Both the position numbers and the translations under genes were made by a program. This document shows, in pieces, positions 19,001 through 25,900 of a stretch of 40,002 bases of DNA. This DNA is from an uncultured Collinsella sp. (GTDB lineage: Bacteria; Actinomycetota; Coriobacteriia; Coriobacteriales; Coriobacteriaceae). The notes under the pieces were generated by a model, which searched no databases, had not been told where the DNA came from, and saw only the letters and a program-made list of their open reading frames with translations. The number at the start of each line of letters is the position of its first letter. The first letter of the stretch is position 1. The DNA is taken from the NCBI GenBank assembly GCA_902492235.1, contig CABUKS010000023.1, positions 1 through 40,002 on the forward strand, written 5' to 3'.

Positions 19001-19531
19001 ATCCTCGACACTCTTGTTGGCTTGATCGAGCTGATCGTTCAGGTCGCCCAGCTTCTTCTGCTGCTGCTCGGTCTTTTCGACGGCGGCTTTGAGCTCGTCA
19101 ATCTTCTCCTGGAGCGCGGCGACTTCTGCTGCGTTCTGCTCGATTTCGTTGTCGCTCACAGCCTGCGAGGCCTGATTCTTTTGCTGCTGCGCCTGCTTTT
19201 GAGACTGGCCCGCCGCGTCGGCCTTCTTCTGGGCGGCATCGTAGGCGGCCTGAGCGTCCTTGAGCTGCTTTGCCGACTCCTCGGCCAGCTGGGCAGCCGT
19301 CTTTACGACCGCTTGGTTACCGGCGGCAACGGTATTCTCTACAGAACTACCCCCCCCCTGAACAGAATCGCCGTTATCGGTTGACGGTGCGGCGATTGCC
19401 GCCAGCGGCGACATGAGCGGCTGAGCGATGAGGCCCGCCGTCAAAACGGTTGCGACGGCGCGGTTGGCAACGCCCTTGACGTTGACGGCCTTGGCCCGAG
19501 GCTCAAAGTGTTGTGGACTGTAGTTTGCCAT
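16079..19531 (-). CDS. Large sortase-anchored coiled-coil surface protein with central CAP/SCP domain
   Basis: Product of 1150 residues; AGGGAG precedes the ATG. A signal peptide ends near residue 48 (hydrophobic VLTAGLIAQPLMSPLAAIAAP). Residues 75-450 and 690-1070 are Ala/Lys/Glu/Asp/Gln-rich heptad-like coiled coils. Between them (about 480-680) lies a CAP-like domain with WGHSGCYWDNGENLAGGDG near residue 564 and HECGHYLNIID near 637, which keep the His/Glu and GHY marks of that fold. The C-terminus has the sorting signal: LAQTGDNS (residue 1114 on), a hydrophobic stretch and the basic DRRRKQM tail. LAQTG differs from LPxTG at Pro. The protein is presumably displayed on the wall as a long stalk or adhesin; the ligand is unknown. 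The tract of nine G at 19350-19358 may make it phase variable. Confidence 0.85.
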   Translation of the reverse strand: MANYSPQHFEPRAKAVNVKGVANRAVATVLTAGLIAQPLMSPLAAIAAPSTDNGDSVQGGGSSVENTVAAGNQAVVKTAAQLAEESAKQLKDAQAAYDAAQKKADAAGQSQKQAQQQKNQASQAVSDNEIEQNAAEVAALQEKIDELKAAVEKTEQQQKKLGDLNDQLDQANKSVEDKTQALKDAKAKQDEAKKALDDAQAKLEAMGMDEYEVAKKAVEDAQAKLDDANKAVATAQANLDQAKAAEASAQQEKKDTEAALTSAQAKKQETAAALAAATTARDNAQQKFNQAQAALDAAVSGTGVDLSALEAAKIAAAGELKTAQAELNAATDADATAQTNLQAAQAAVAAAQEKANAANAAVASAQSAYDAANKEYKDAASKRDAAKTAYEQAQQTEADKKAEYDKLVEVRKQKRSEWEAACAASNAAEKAYDAANAQVEALEQQIADLKSNMTVDQEVISQGMFGFMNYIIGGSQFTATQKKNAQEAVSMLTGAADKAEWYDQYVDHDMSRDTNPLSLEQMRNALTYLDTQNNLRKANGQSALSVSLRMTAAAALNVSYSSNIWGHSGCYWDNGENLAGGDGAYTGGETEDTLGWPYTGLYTQEKEAFDKYVEKNSDLGNHRYDSYYIYQHYSSIYHECGHYLNIIDAGTKAIGIATGSGKNTDSEVTIFDYSSFDSEADFTVSEFKKLLNDYIDSAYNAGGTQEQKEQLKQLQNKLAEAQKTFGTTKEAYFAAVNKQDAAHDAYTAADTNVNAAKGEYEKAKSGTAAAKTAYDAAKDALGGIDIESLKQNLDAAKSEAATAQAALDKANATLADSKTKAAEAAARKAKARSARDAAKAKSEQANEAYDNATASVKDFAAKRDAAKTDLANKQGTLNDAKKADDTAQAGVDKAQAADVHAATALSGAKQAVAAKTQTLSDAQAKAKAAEDELATANKAFERFAGAQKAVDDAKTAYDAAVASVADAQKQLEAANEAVVDANLDIVKAKAELANDEALKADLEAVDHKASLAAGTTGNEKLVKLNAAYARYKAAVDAAAGLKAALSDADAKLSDANDAYAAALAELGDAKDALAAAQAEYDKYHPKAEPQAKPQVAQAAAKAPVAKKKATSAALAQTGDNSALAGEVFVIGGITLVAAGVTLSDRRRKQM
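19350..19358 (-). repeat. Nine-G homopolymer inside the surface-protein gene
   Basis: Nine consecutive C on the plus strand (G on the coding strand) encode Gly59-Gly61 just after the signal peptide, in SVQGGGSSV. A one-base slip would shift the frame near codon 60 of 1150. The frame is intact in this copy. Confidence 0.8.
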
Positions 19532-19838
19532 GGCTTTCTCCCTTTGACACGGATGTATCCATACGTATCAAACGGTAGCTGTCGATTTTTGAATTCTGTT
19601 GCGCAACATTGGCGACCAGCGTTTTTTTGAAATTCGTGCTCCTGTGCTTCACAATTTCGTCACATTTGAAGGAGCTGGCGCATCATATTTTCGCGGGATG
19701 GAATTGAGCCTGTGATTTGCATTTGCTCCCGCGTCATCCAGCCCTATCGGATTCCGCATCCAACAGACACCCCGCCCGCCACGGTGTAGAGTTAGGACAA
19801 CGGGCGCGTTGCGCGGACCGCGCTGGAACGAGGTGGAC
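19532..19838. other. Divergent intergenic region between surface protein and DUF389 genes
   Basis: These 307 bases must hold the promoters of both divergent genes. I see a perfect 10-bp palindrome GTTGCGCAAC (19598-19607) and several A/T-rich stretches (for instance TTTTTTTGAAATT near 19623). No convincing -35/-10 pair and no gene are visible. Confidence 0.4.
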
Positions 19839-20978
19839 ATGGAACTCGACAAACAACAGATCAAGCGACTACGCGAACGCCATCACCGGCGCCACGGCAT
19901 CCGCCCCGCCCATAGTGAGGCTGCCGAGCAGGCTGGTCGCTTTTTAAAGCGCGCGTTCAACATTCGCGAGGGACGCGCGCCCTATCACGTGATCCGCAAG
20001 CGTTTTGTAAACGGCGCGCGTCTGACTGGCTCTCACCTGTGTATCCTCATCATCGCCATGCTCATCGCAAGCATCGGCCTCGATATCGATTCGGACATCG
20101 CCATCGTGGGCGCCATGCTCATCTGCCCGCTTATGGGATCGGTCCTTGCCATGGCATACGGTATTGCCACGCTCGACCGCGAGATTACCGTCGAAGCCGT
20201 CGCCAGCCTTGCGCTGCAAATGGCCTTTTGCCTGGTCACATCCACGTTGTACTTTAAGCTCTCGCCCCTCGGCACCACCACGGCCGCCATTATCGACAAC
20301 TCGACGCCCACCGTGTGGGACCTTGCCGTCGCGCTCGCGGGCGGCTTTGCGGGTGGCCTGGGCAACTCGCGCGACCAGGAACCCGCCACGCTCATCGCCG
20401 GGGTGGCTGTGGCGACCGCGCTCATGCCGCCCCTGTGTGCGGCGGGCTATGGCATCGCCATCGCAAGCGGGTCACTGTTTCTCTCGGCGCTCTACGAGTT
20501 TGGCATCAACGTGGTCTTTATCGCACTAGCTGCCGAAGCCGTGCTACTTCTTTTGCGCGTGCCGCTCAAGCGCGACCTCAACGGCGACGGCATTGTGACC
20601 GCCGAAGAAGATGCCGAGGTCGACGAGCTGTCACGCAAAGTGCGCCGCCGCATCATCGTGGGAACGGCCATCTTTGCCATCCCCTGCATCGTTATGACCG
20701 CAGGCTCCATTGGCTCGGCGCAGGCCGGCGTGCAGGACGGCTACGGTGTCACCGAAACCACGCGCGAGCTTGCCGCGGTGCTGCCGGGCTTTAAGGACTA
20801 CACCGTCGCCGTCGAGACCTCGGCCACCGAAGGGGACGAGGAAGGCATTGTAGAGCGCGAAATCGTCGCCCATGTGACGACAGGCGAGACGCTTGGGGCA
20901 CACGACCGCCACGTCGCCCGCAAGCTCATCGACCTCAATGTGCCCGATCTCGACCGCGTGGAGTTTGACGTAAAGTGA
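19839..20978 (+). CDS. DUF389 family membrane protein with EF-hand-like loop
   Basis: Product of 379 residues from the ATG preceded by GAGGTGG; an ATG ten codons earlier has no ribosome site. About 65 basic N-terminal residues are followed by the DUF389 membrane block (residues 65-245) with IAIVGAMLICPLMGSVLAMAYG, GGFAGGLGNSRDQEPATLIAGVAVATALMPPLCAAGYG (in parts) and FGINVVFIALAAEAVLLLL. Residues 246-257 read DLNGDGIVTAEE, matching the calcium-binding EF-hand loop. Another membrane segment (about 270-292) and a soluble C-terminal domain follow. The function of DUF389 is not established. It is convergent with the arylsulfotransferase remnant, with only 14 bases between them. Confidence 0.85.
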   Translation: MELDKQQIKRLRERHHRRHGIRPAHSEAAEQAGRFLKRAFNIREGRAPYHVIRKRFVNGARLTGSHLCILIIAMLIASIGLDIDSDIAIVGAMLICPLMGSVLAMAYGIATLDREITVEAVASLALQMAFCLVTSTLYFKLSPLGTTTAAIIDNSTPTVWDLAVALAGGFAGGLGNSRDQEPATLIAGVAVATALMPPLCAAGYGIAIASGSLFLSALYEFGINVVFIALAAEAVLLLLRVPLKRDLNGDGIVTAEEDAEVDELSRKVRRRIIVGTAIFAIPCIVMTAGSIGSAQAGVQDGYGVTETTRELAAVLPGFKDYTVAVETSATEGDEEGIVEREIVAHVTTGETLGAHDRHVARKLIDLNVPDLDRVEFDVK

Positions 20979-20992
20979 TGCAGAGCGCAGCG

Positions 20993-21496
20993 CTACAGCT
21001 CGTACTTGTACACGCGGTAGATATACTTTTCGGCTTCCATCTCAAAGGTAGCGATGGGTAGACCATACCGATCGTACTCGGTAAAGGTCTTGGCCTGGCC
21101 CGATGCCACGAGCATGCTATTTGAATCGCCGACGCGCTGCGCACTGCTGACGTAACCCGAGAACGGCACCGCGATCTGGTCTTCGAGCTCGTAGGTGCGG
21201 ACCGCCTCGTCCACTGTAAAGATGCGCCCAAACGAATGCGTTCCCTTGCTGTAGTCGGTCACCACCGCGGCGCCCAGCTGGCCCCAGTCGAACTTGGGAT
21301 AGCGCTCGGTCGCACCAAAGTTGTTGTCGTATAGCAGCACCTGGTAGCGACCAGTCGCTGCCGTGTCAGAACTCGGCAGATACGTCACGCTGTGCTGGCC
21401 TGCATTGAGCGAGAAATCGCCCTGGGCCTGCAATAACTTGTCTTCAAAGCCCGAGCCAGCCCATTGCCACTCCTTTCTATTTCTGGGTCCATCTTC
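20993..21496 (-). pseudogene. Arylsulfotransferase (ASST) C-terminal remnant
   Basis: The open frame begins after a TGA at 21497-21499 and has no good start codon or ribosome site; the first usable start is a TTG at 21433. From WQWAGSGFEDKLL onward it reads like the C-terminal third of bacterial arylsulfate sulfotransferases: GQHSVTYLPSSD, GRYQVLLYDNNFG, a middle strand region with SGYVSSAQRV, and the closing TFTEYDRYGLPIATFEMEAEKYIYRVYKYEL. Intact enzymes have about 500-600 residues with a signal and the catalytic histidine in the missing part. The fragment is therefore probably a decayed gene whose 5' two thirds were deleted. No remnant of the N-terminal part is seen upstream. The assignment is from motif memory. 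Confidence 0.6.
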
Positions 21497-21512
21497 TCAC
21501 TGTTGGCGGCCG

Positions 21513-21551
21513 AAAATGATCCGTTTTCCTCCGTCCCCGAGAGGTCATTTT
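21513..21551. repeat. Palindromic intergenic element H, abutting a stop codon
   Basis: AAAATGA (21513-21519) and TCATTTT (21545-21551) form the ends of a 39-bp element whose right end touches the TAA of the dehydrogenase gene at 21552-21554. The inside contains TCCTCCGTCCCCGAGAGG. It may fold into a hairpin after the dehydrogenase mRNA stop. Confidence 0.5.
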
Positions 21552-22511
21552 TTAGTACTTGAAGAAACCCTCGCCCGAGCTTTCGCCCAGCTTGCCTTCG
21601 TCGAGCATTTTCTTGAGGACGGACGCCATAGCCTTAAAGTTGTAGGGCATCATCATCTTCTTGAGCAGCGGGCTCACCAGGCCCGGGACCTTCTGATACT
21701 GCATAACGATGTTGTACGCCGTCTGGATGCCCACGGTGTCGAATACGCGGAACGGGCCCTTGGGGGCGCCGGTGCCGCGCGTCCACGCGAGGTCGATGCT
21801 CTTGGGGTCACTCACACCCGAGACATACAGGTCAAGGCCCGAAAGCAGCCATGGCACCAGCATGGAATTGAGCAGATAGCCGTTCTTTTCCTTGTTGACG
21901 GGCAGGGCAAGCATACGAATATCGTTGGCAAAGTCGACAAGCTCATCGAAATAGCGCTTGTCGGTTTGGTCCTGTGCCATGACCTCGGTCATGTTGTTCT
22001 TCCAGATGGAATTGGCAAAGTGCAGCGACAGGTACTTCTCGGGGCGGCCGGTGTACTTGGCAAAGGTGCTCGGCAGCAGCGTAGAGGAGTTCGTCACGAC
22101 AACGGTCTTTTGCGGGAGGACCGGGGCGAGCTTCTTGTAGAAGTCGATTTTTGCCTGGGTGTCCTCGGCCATAGACTCGATGACCAGGTCGGCGTCGGCC
22201 ACGGCCTTGGCAAGATCGAGCTCCAGCTTGAGCGTAGAGTAGGCACGCTCGACGGCGGCGAGTGCCGCCTCCTTGTCGAAGGGCTGGCCGCCATCGGCGA
22301 TACCGGCGCACCACTCGCCCGTGCCGTCCGCCATGCCCTCGATAGCCGCGATGTACTCCTCGCGCACATGATCAATCTTGGGCTGGGTGCGGCCGATGCT
22401 GCCCTCGCTGCGCAGCCAAATCGTCACATCGAAGCCACAGTAGGCAGCCTGAAAGGCAATCTGGCTTCCCAGCACGCCGCCGCCGGCAACGCAAACGGTC
22501 TTGTAGCTCAT
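21552..22511 (-). CDS. 3-hydroxyacyl-CoA dehydrogenase (3-hydroxybutyryl-CoA dehydrogenase-like)
   Basis: Product of 319 residues with AGAGGAC before the ATG. The N-terminal Rossmann domain shows VCVAGGGVLGSQIAFQAA (NAD binding, residues 6-23) and LVIESMAEDTQAKIDFYKKL. Then TNSSTLLPSTFA and the catalytic histidine region YLSLHFANSIWKNNMTEV follow, and the C-terminal helical domain closes with GLVSPLLKKMMMPYNFKAM and GEGFFKY. It oxidises 3-hydroxyacyl-CoA with NAD or runs the reverse step. Its neighbour upstream on the same strand is an acyl-CoA dehydratase activase-like protein, but a terminator and 416 bases separate them, so joint regulation is not shown. It is longer than the 280-residue clostridial enzymes. 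Confidence 0.88.
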   Translation of the reverse strand: MSYKTVCVAGGGVLGSQIAFQAAYCGFDVTIWLRSEGSIGRTQPKIDHVREEYIAAIEGMADGTGEWCAGIADGGQPFDKEAALAAVERAYSTLKLELDLAKAVADADLVIESMAEDTQAKIDFYKKLAPVLPQKTVVVTNSSTLLPSTFAKYTGRPEKYLSLHFANSIWKNNMTEVMAQDQTDKRYFDELVDFANDIRMLALPVNKEKNGYLLNSMLVPWLLSGLDLYVSGVSDPKSIDLAWTRGTGAPKGPFRVFDTVGIQTAYNIVMQYQKVPGLVSPLLKKMMMPYNFKAMASVLKKMLDEGKLGESSGEGFFKY

Positions 22512-22680
22512 AGGAACAGTCCTCTCTTACGTAATTCCATAGATGTGTATTTATTCAACCGTAAGGATGACGCGCGCTGGGGGTAGGTTCTATAAACGGA
22601 TGGTATTTTGCCGCGAACGGCTACATTTGTTCATTAACTCTCGATTTTGAGGCCATTTTTTGACGCTGCTGAACCGCTGT

Positions 22681-22810
22681 TTTCGGAAGTGCGGGGAAAA
22701 ATCGGGTTTCGCCGATCAGATCGGCTTTTTTGACAACAAAACCGCAGGTCGCGGGAGTCTAAAAAGGCGGTGTGCTCGGGAGGTTCGCGTTTTTCACCGC
22801 ACTTCTGAAA
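22681..22810. repeat. 130-bp noncoding element with imperfect terminal inverted repeats
   Basis: The 20-base ends (22681-22700 and 22791-22810) are inverted copies with 18 matches. Inside, GCCGAT-CAG-ATCGGC (22711-22725) is followed by six T on the plus strand, a small terminator-like hairpin. There is no gene between 22512 and 22927: an open minus frame here (22634-22906) has neither a ribosome site nor family similarity. It may be a miniature transposon-like or structured element. Only one copy lies in the window. Confidence 0.5.
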
Positions 22811-22864
22811 TACGAGCCCACGGAAGGCTGCAGCGAGATCATTTGCGCAACATATGTCCAGCAA

Positions 22865-22899
22865 AAACGGGTGGTAGCCGACACGGCTGCCACCCGTTT
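22865..22899 (-). terminator. Intrinsic terminator of the activase-like gene
   Basis: 16-bp stem (AAACGGGTGGTAGCCG at 22865-22880 against 22884-22899, one wobble) with a 3-nt loop. On the minus strand it is followed by GTTTTTGC. It lies 28 bases past the stop at 22928. Confidence 0.88.
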
Positions 22900-22927
22900 G
22901 TCTCATATCTAGCCCATAGCAGGCCAG

Positions 22928-25900
22928 CTACTTCTTAATGCCGCGTCCCAGACGCTTGGCAACCGATGCAACGGCTTCCTCGCTGGCCGGCCCGCAGCTC
23001 ACACAGCCGTCGTGGGCACGCATCTGGCCGGTGACCTCATCCATCGCGAGCGGCGCCACCTTCTCAAGCTTAAAGCCCTTGCCGGCGCGCATGTTTTCCT
23101 TAGCCACGCTGATCATGAGCTTAATACGGTTGAGCTGGTTGACCTCGGACGCGCCGGGGTCGTAGTCCACCGCGACGATATTGCTCTCGGGATGCTGGCG
23201 GCGCAGCTCCTTGATCACGGCCTTGCCCACCACGTGGTTGGGCAGGCACGCGAAGGGCTGCGTGCAGATGATGTTGGGCGCACCGTGATCGATCAGGTCG
23301 AGCATCTCGGCCGTGAGCAACCAGCCCTCGCCCATGTTGTTGCACACCGAAAGTACCGTGCGGGCCTTGTCGGCCATGGTGCCGATGCGCTCGGGAGCCT
23401 CAAAGCGGCGGGACTTTTCGAGCATCTCCTCCACCGGCGTACGCATCCAGTCCACGAGTTTGATGAGCGCCTGCATACCAGCGCGCGTGGTAGCAGAGCT
23501 TCCCAGCTCATCCTTCTGCAGCTCGGCGTTGCTCATGGAGTACAGGAAGAAGTCGAGCAGGCCCGGCACCACGGCCTCGCAGCCCTCGCGCTCGATAACG
23601 TCGACCACGTGGTTGTTTGCCGTGGGGTGGAACTTGACCAGGATCTCGCCAACCACGCCCACGCGCGGCTTGGTACCCTCGCCCACGAGCGGCATGGTGT
23701 CGAACGCGCGGATGGCCTCGCGGCACAGCTTGGTGTAGTTGTGACGGTTGAACTTGGGCGCCAGCTTGCGGGCGCGCGCCATGTACTCCTCGTAGAGCGC
23801 ATTGGCGGCACCGGACGTTGCCTCGTACGGGCGACAGCGGTAGAGCATCTGCATCATCACGTCGCCAAAGAGCACCGCGTAGACCGCCTGCTTGAGCAGA
23901 GCCGGCGTAATCTTAAAGCCAGGGTTGTCCTCGCCGAGCGCCACGGCCGAAAGCGAGATCACTGGGATCTCGGGGTGGCCGCTCTCACGCAGGGCCTTGC
24001 GGATGAGTGCGATGTAGTTAGTGGCACGGCAGCCGCCGCCGGTCTGGCTGATAACCACGGCCGTCTTGGACAGGTCGTACCGGCCGCTCTCGATGGCCTC
24101 CATAATCTGGCCCGTTACCAGAATCGACGGGTAGCAAATGTCATTGTTCACATAGCGCAGACCGGCCTCGACGGCGTCGTGATCGGTCGAGGGCAGAAGC
24201 TCCAAGTTGTAGCCGGCACCGCGGAACACCTCTTTGACCAGGTCAAAGTGGATCGGCGCCATCTGCGGGCACAGGATGGTATAGCCCTCCTCGCGCATCT
24301 GCTCGGTAAAGGGCACCTTGGGCCACGCGGTCGAAGCACTCTCGCGCTGCGCCTCGAACGTGTACTTGCGGCTCGCAAACGCGGGGGCATCCGTAGAGGG
24401 CGCCACCGGCGCGGCATCGCCCTGCTCGTAGGCCTCGCCCGCAGCCGTGGCCTCGGCCAAGCGCTCGGCCTCCTGGTCCTTAAGCGCGGCCATGAGCGAG
24501 CGGATGCGGATGCGCGCGGCGCCCAGATTGGACACCTCGTCGATCTTGAGCACGGTGTAGATCTTGCCGCTGGCCTCCAGGATCTCCTGCACCTGGTCGG
24601 TAGTCAGGGCATCGAGACCGCAGCCGAAAGAGTTGAGCTGAATCAGGTCCAGGTCGTTGCGCATCGTCACAAAACGGGCGACCGCGTACAGGCGGCTGTG
24701 GTACATCCACTGGTCAACGACGCGAATCGGGCGCTCGGGCTTCACGAGATGCGCAAGCGAATCCTCGGTAAAGACCGCAAAGCCAAAGCTCGAGATAAGC
24801 TCGGGCAGGGCATGGTTGATCTCGGGGTCGTTATGGTAGGGACGACCGGCGAGCACGATGCCGTGACCACCGTGGTCCTCGACCCACTTAAGGGCCTCCT
24901 CGCCCATGGTCTGGATATCCTCGTGGAAGCGCGCATCGGCCTCAAAGGCAGCGTTGACGGCGGCATCGACCTCGGAGCGCGTGATCTTGGGTCCACGCAC
25001 GCGACCGCGACCGGCCTCAGCATCGGCCACACGGTCGACGGCGAGCACCTGATACAAGCGGCGCTTGAGCTCGGTCTTGTCGTGATAGGGCACAAACGGA
25101 TACAGGAACTCGATGTTCTGCTCGCGAATCTCGTCGATGTTGAGCGCCAGCGCCGTGGGGTAGCTCATGACGATGGGGCAGTTGTAGCAGTTACCGGCGG
25201 TCGGATCCTCCTTGCGCTCCCAGCGCACGCACGGCATCCAGATAAAGTCGACGTCACGGTCGATAAGGTTCATCACGTGGCCGTGGCTCATCTTGGCCGG
25301 ATAGCACACGCTCTCGGACGGCATGGACTCGATGCCCGCCTGGTAGGTCTTTTTGCTCGACTGGTCGGACAGCTGCACGCTAAAGCCCAGGCGCGTAAAG
25401 AACGCATGCCAGAAGGGGTAGTTCTCGTACATGTTGAGCGCGCGCGGGATGCCGACGGTGCCGCGCGGGGCCTCGTCGGGGCTCAGCACCTCGCGGTTAA
25501 ACAGCAACTCGTTTTTCTTTTTAAAGAGGTTGGGGGCCTCGGTCTTCTGCTTTTTGTGGCCGGCGCCCTTCTCGCAGCGGTTGCCGGTAATGAAGCGCCT
25601 GCCGCCGCCAAAGTCATTGACGGTAAGCTGGCAGTTGTTAGAGCAACGGCCGCAGCGGACGTGCTTTTGCGTCACAGTGAGGTGCGCGATGTCCTCGGCC
25701 GAGAGGATGGCCGAGGTGCCGTCGGCGCCGGCGCGATCGCGGGCGAGCAGGGCCGCACCATAGGCGCCCATGCAGCCGGCGATGTCGGGACGCACGGCAT
25801 GAACGCCGGTGAGCTGCTCAAACGCGCGCAGCGTGGCATCGGACATAAAGGTGCCGCCTTGGACGATCACCTGGCTGCCGATCTCCTTGGGGTCGCGCAG

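Noticed and set aside
19350..19358. Poly-C run as a sequencing error
   Set aside because: The frame is intact across it with nine bases, so no correction is needed; error cannot be fully excluded without reads.
22634..22906. 90-codon minus-strand frame in the repeat-rich spacer
   Set aside because: No ribosome site; it runs through the terminal inverted repeats and the terminator hairpin of the activase-like gene.
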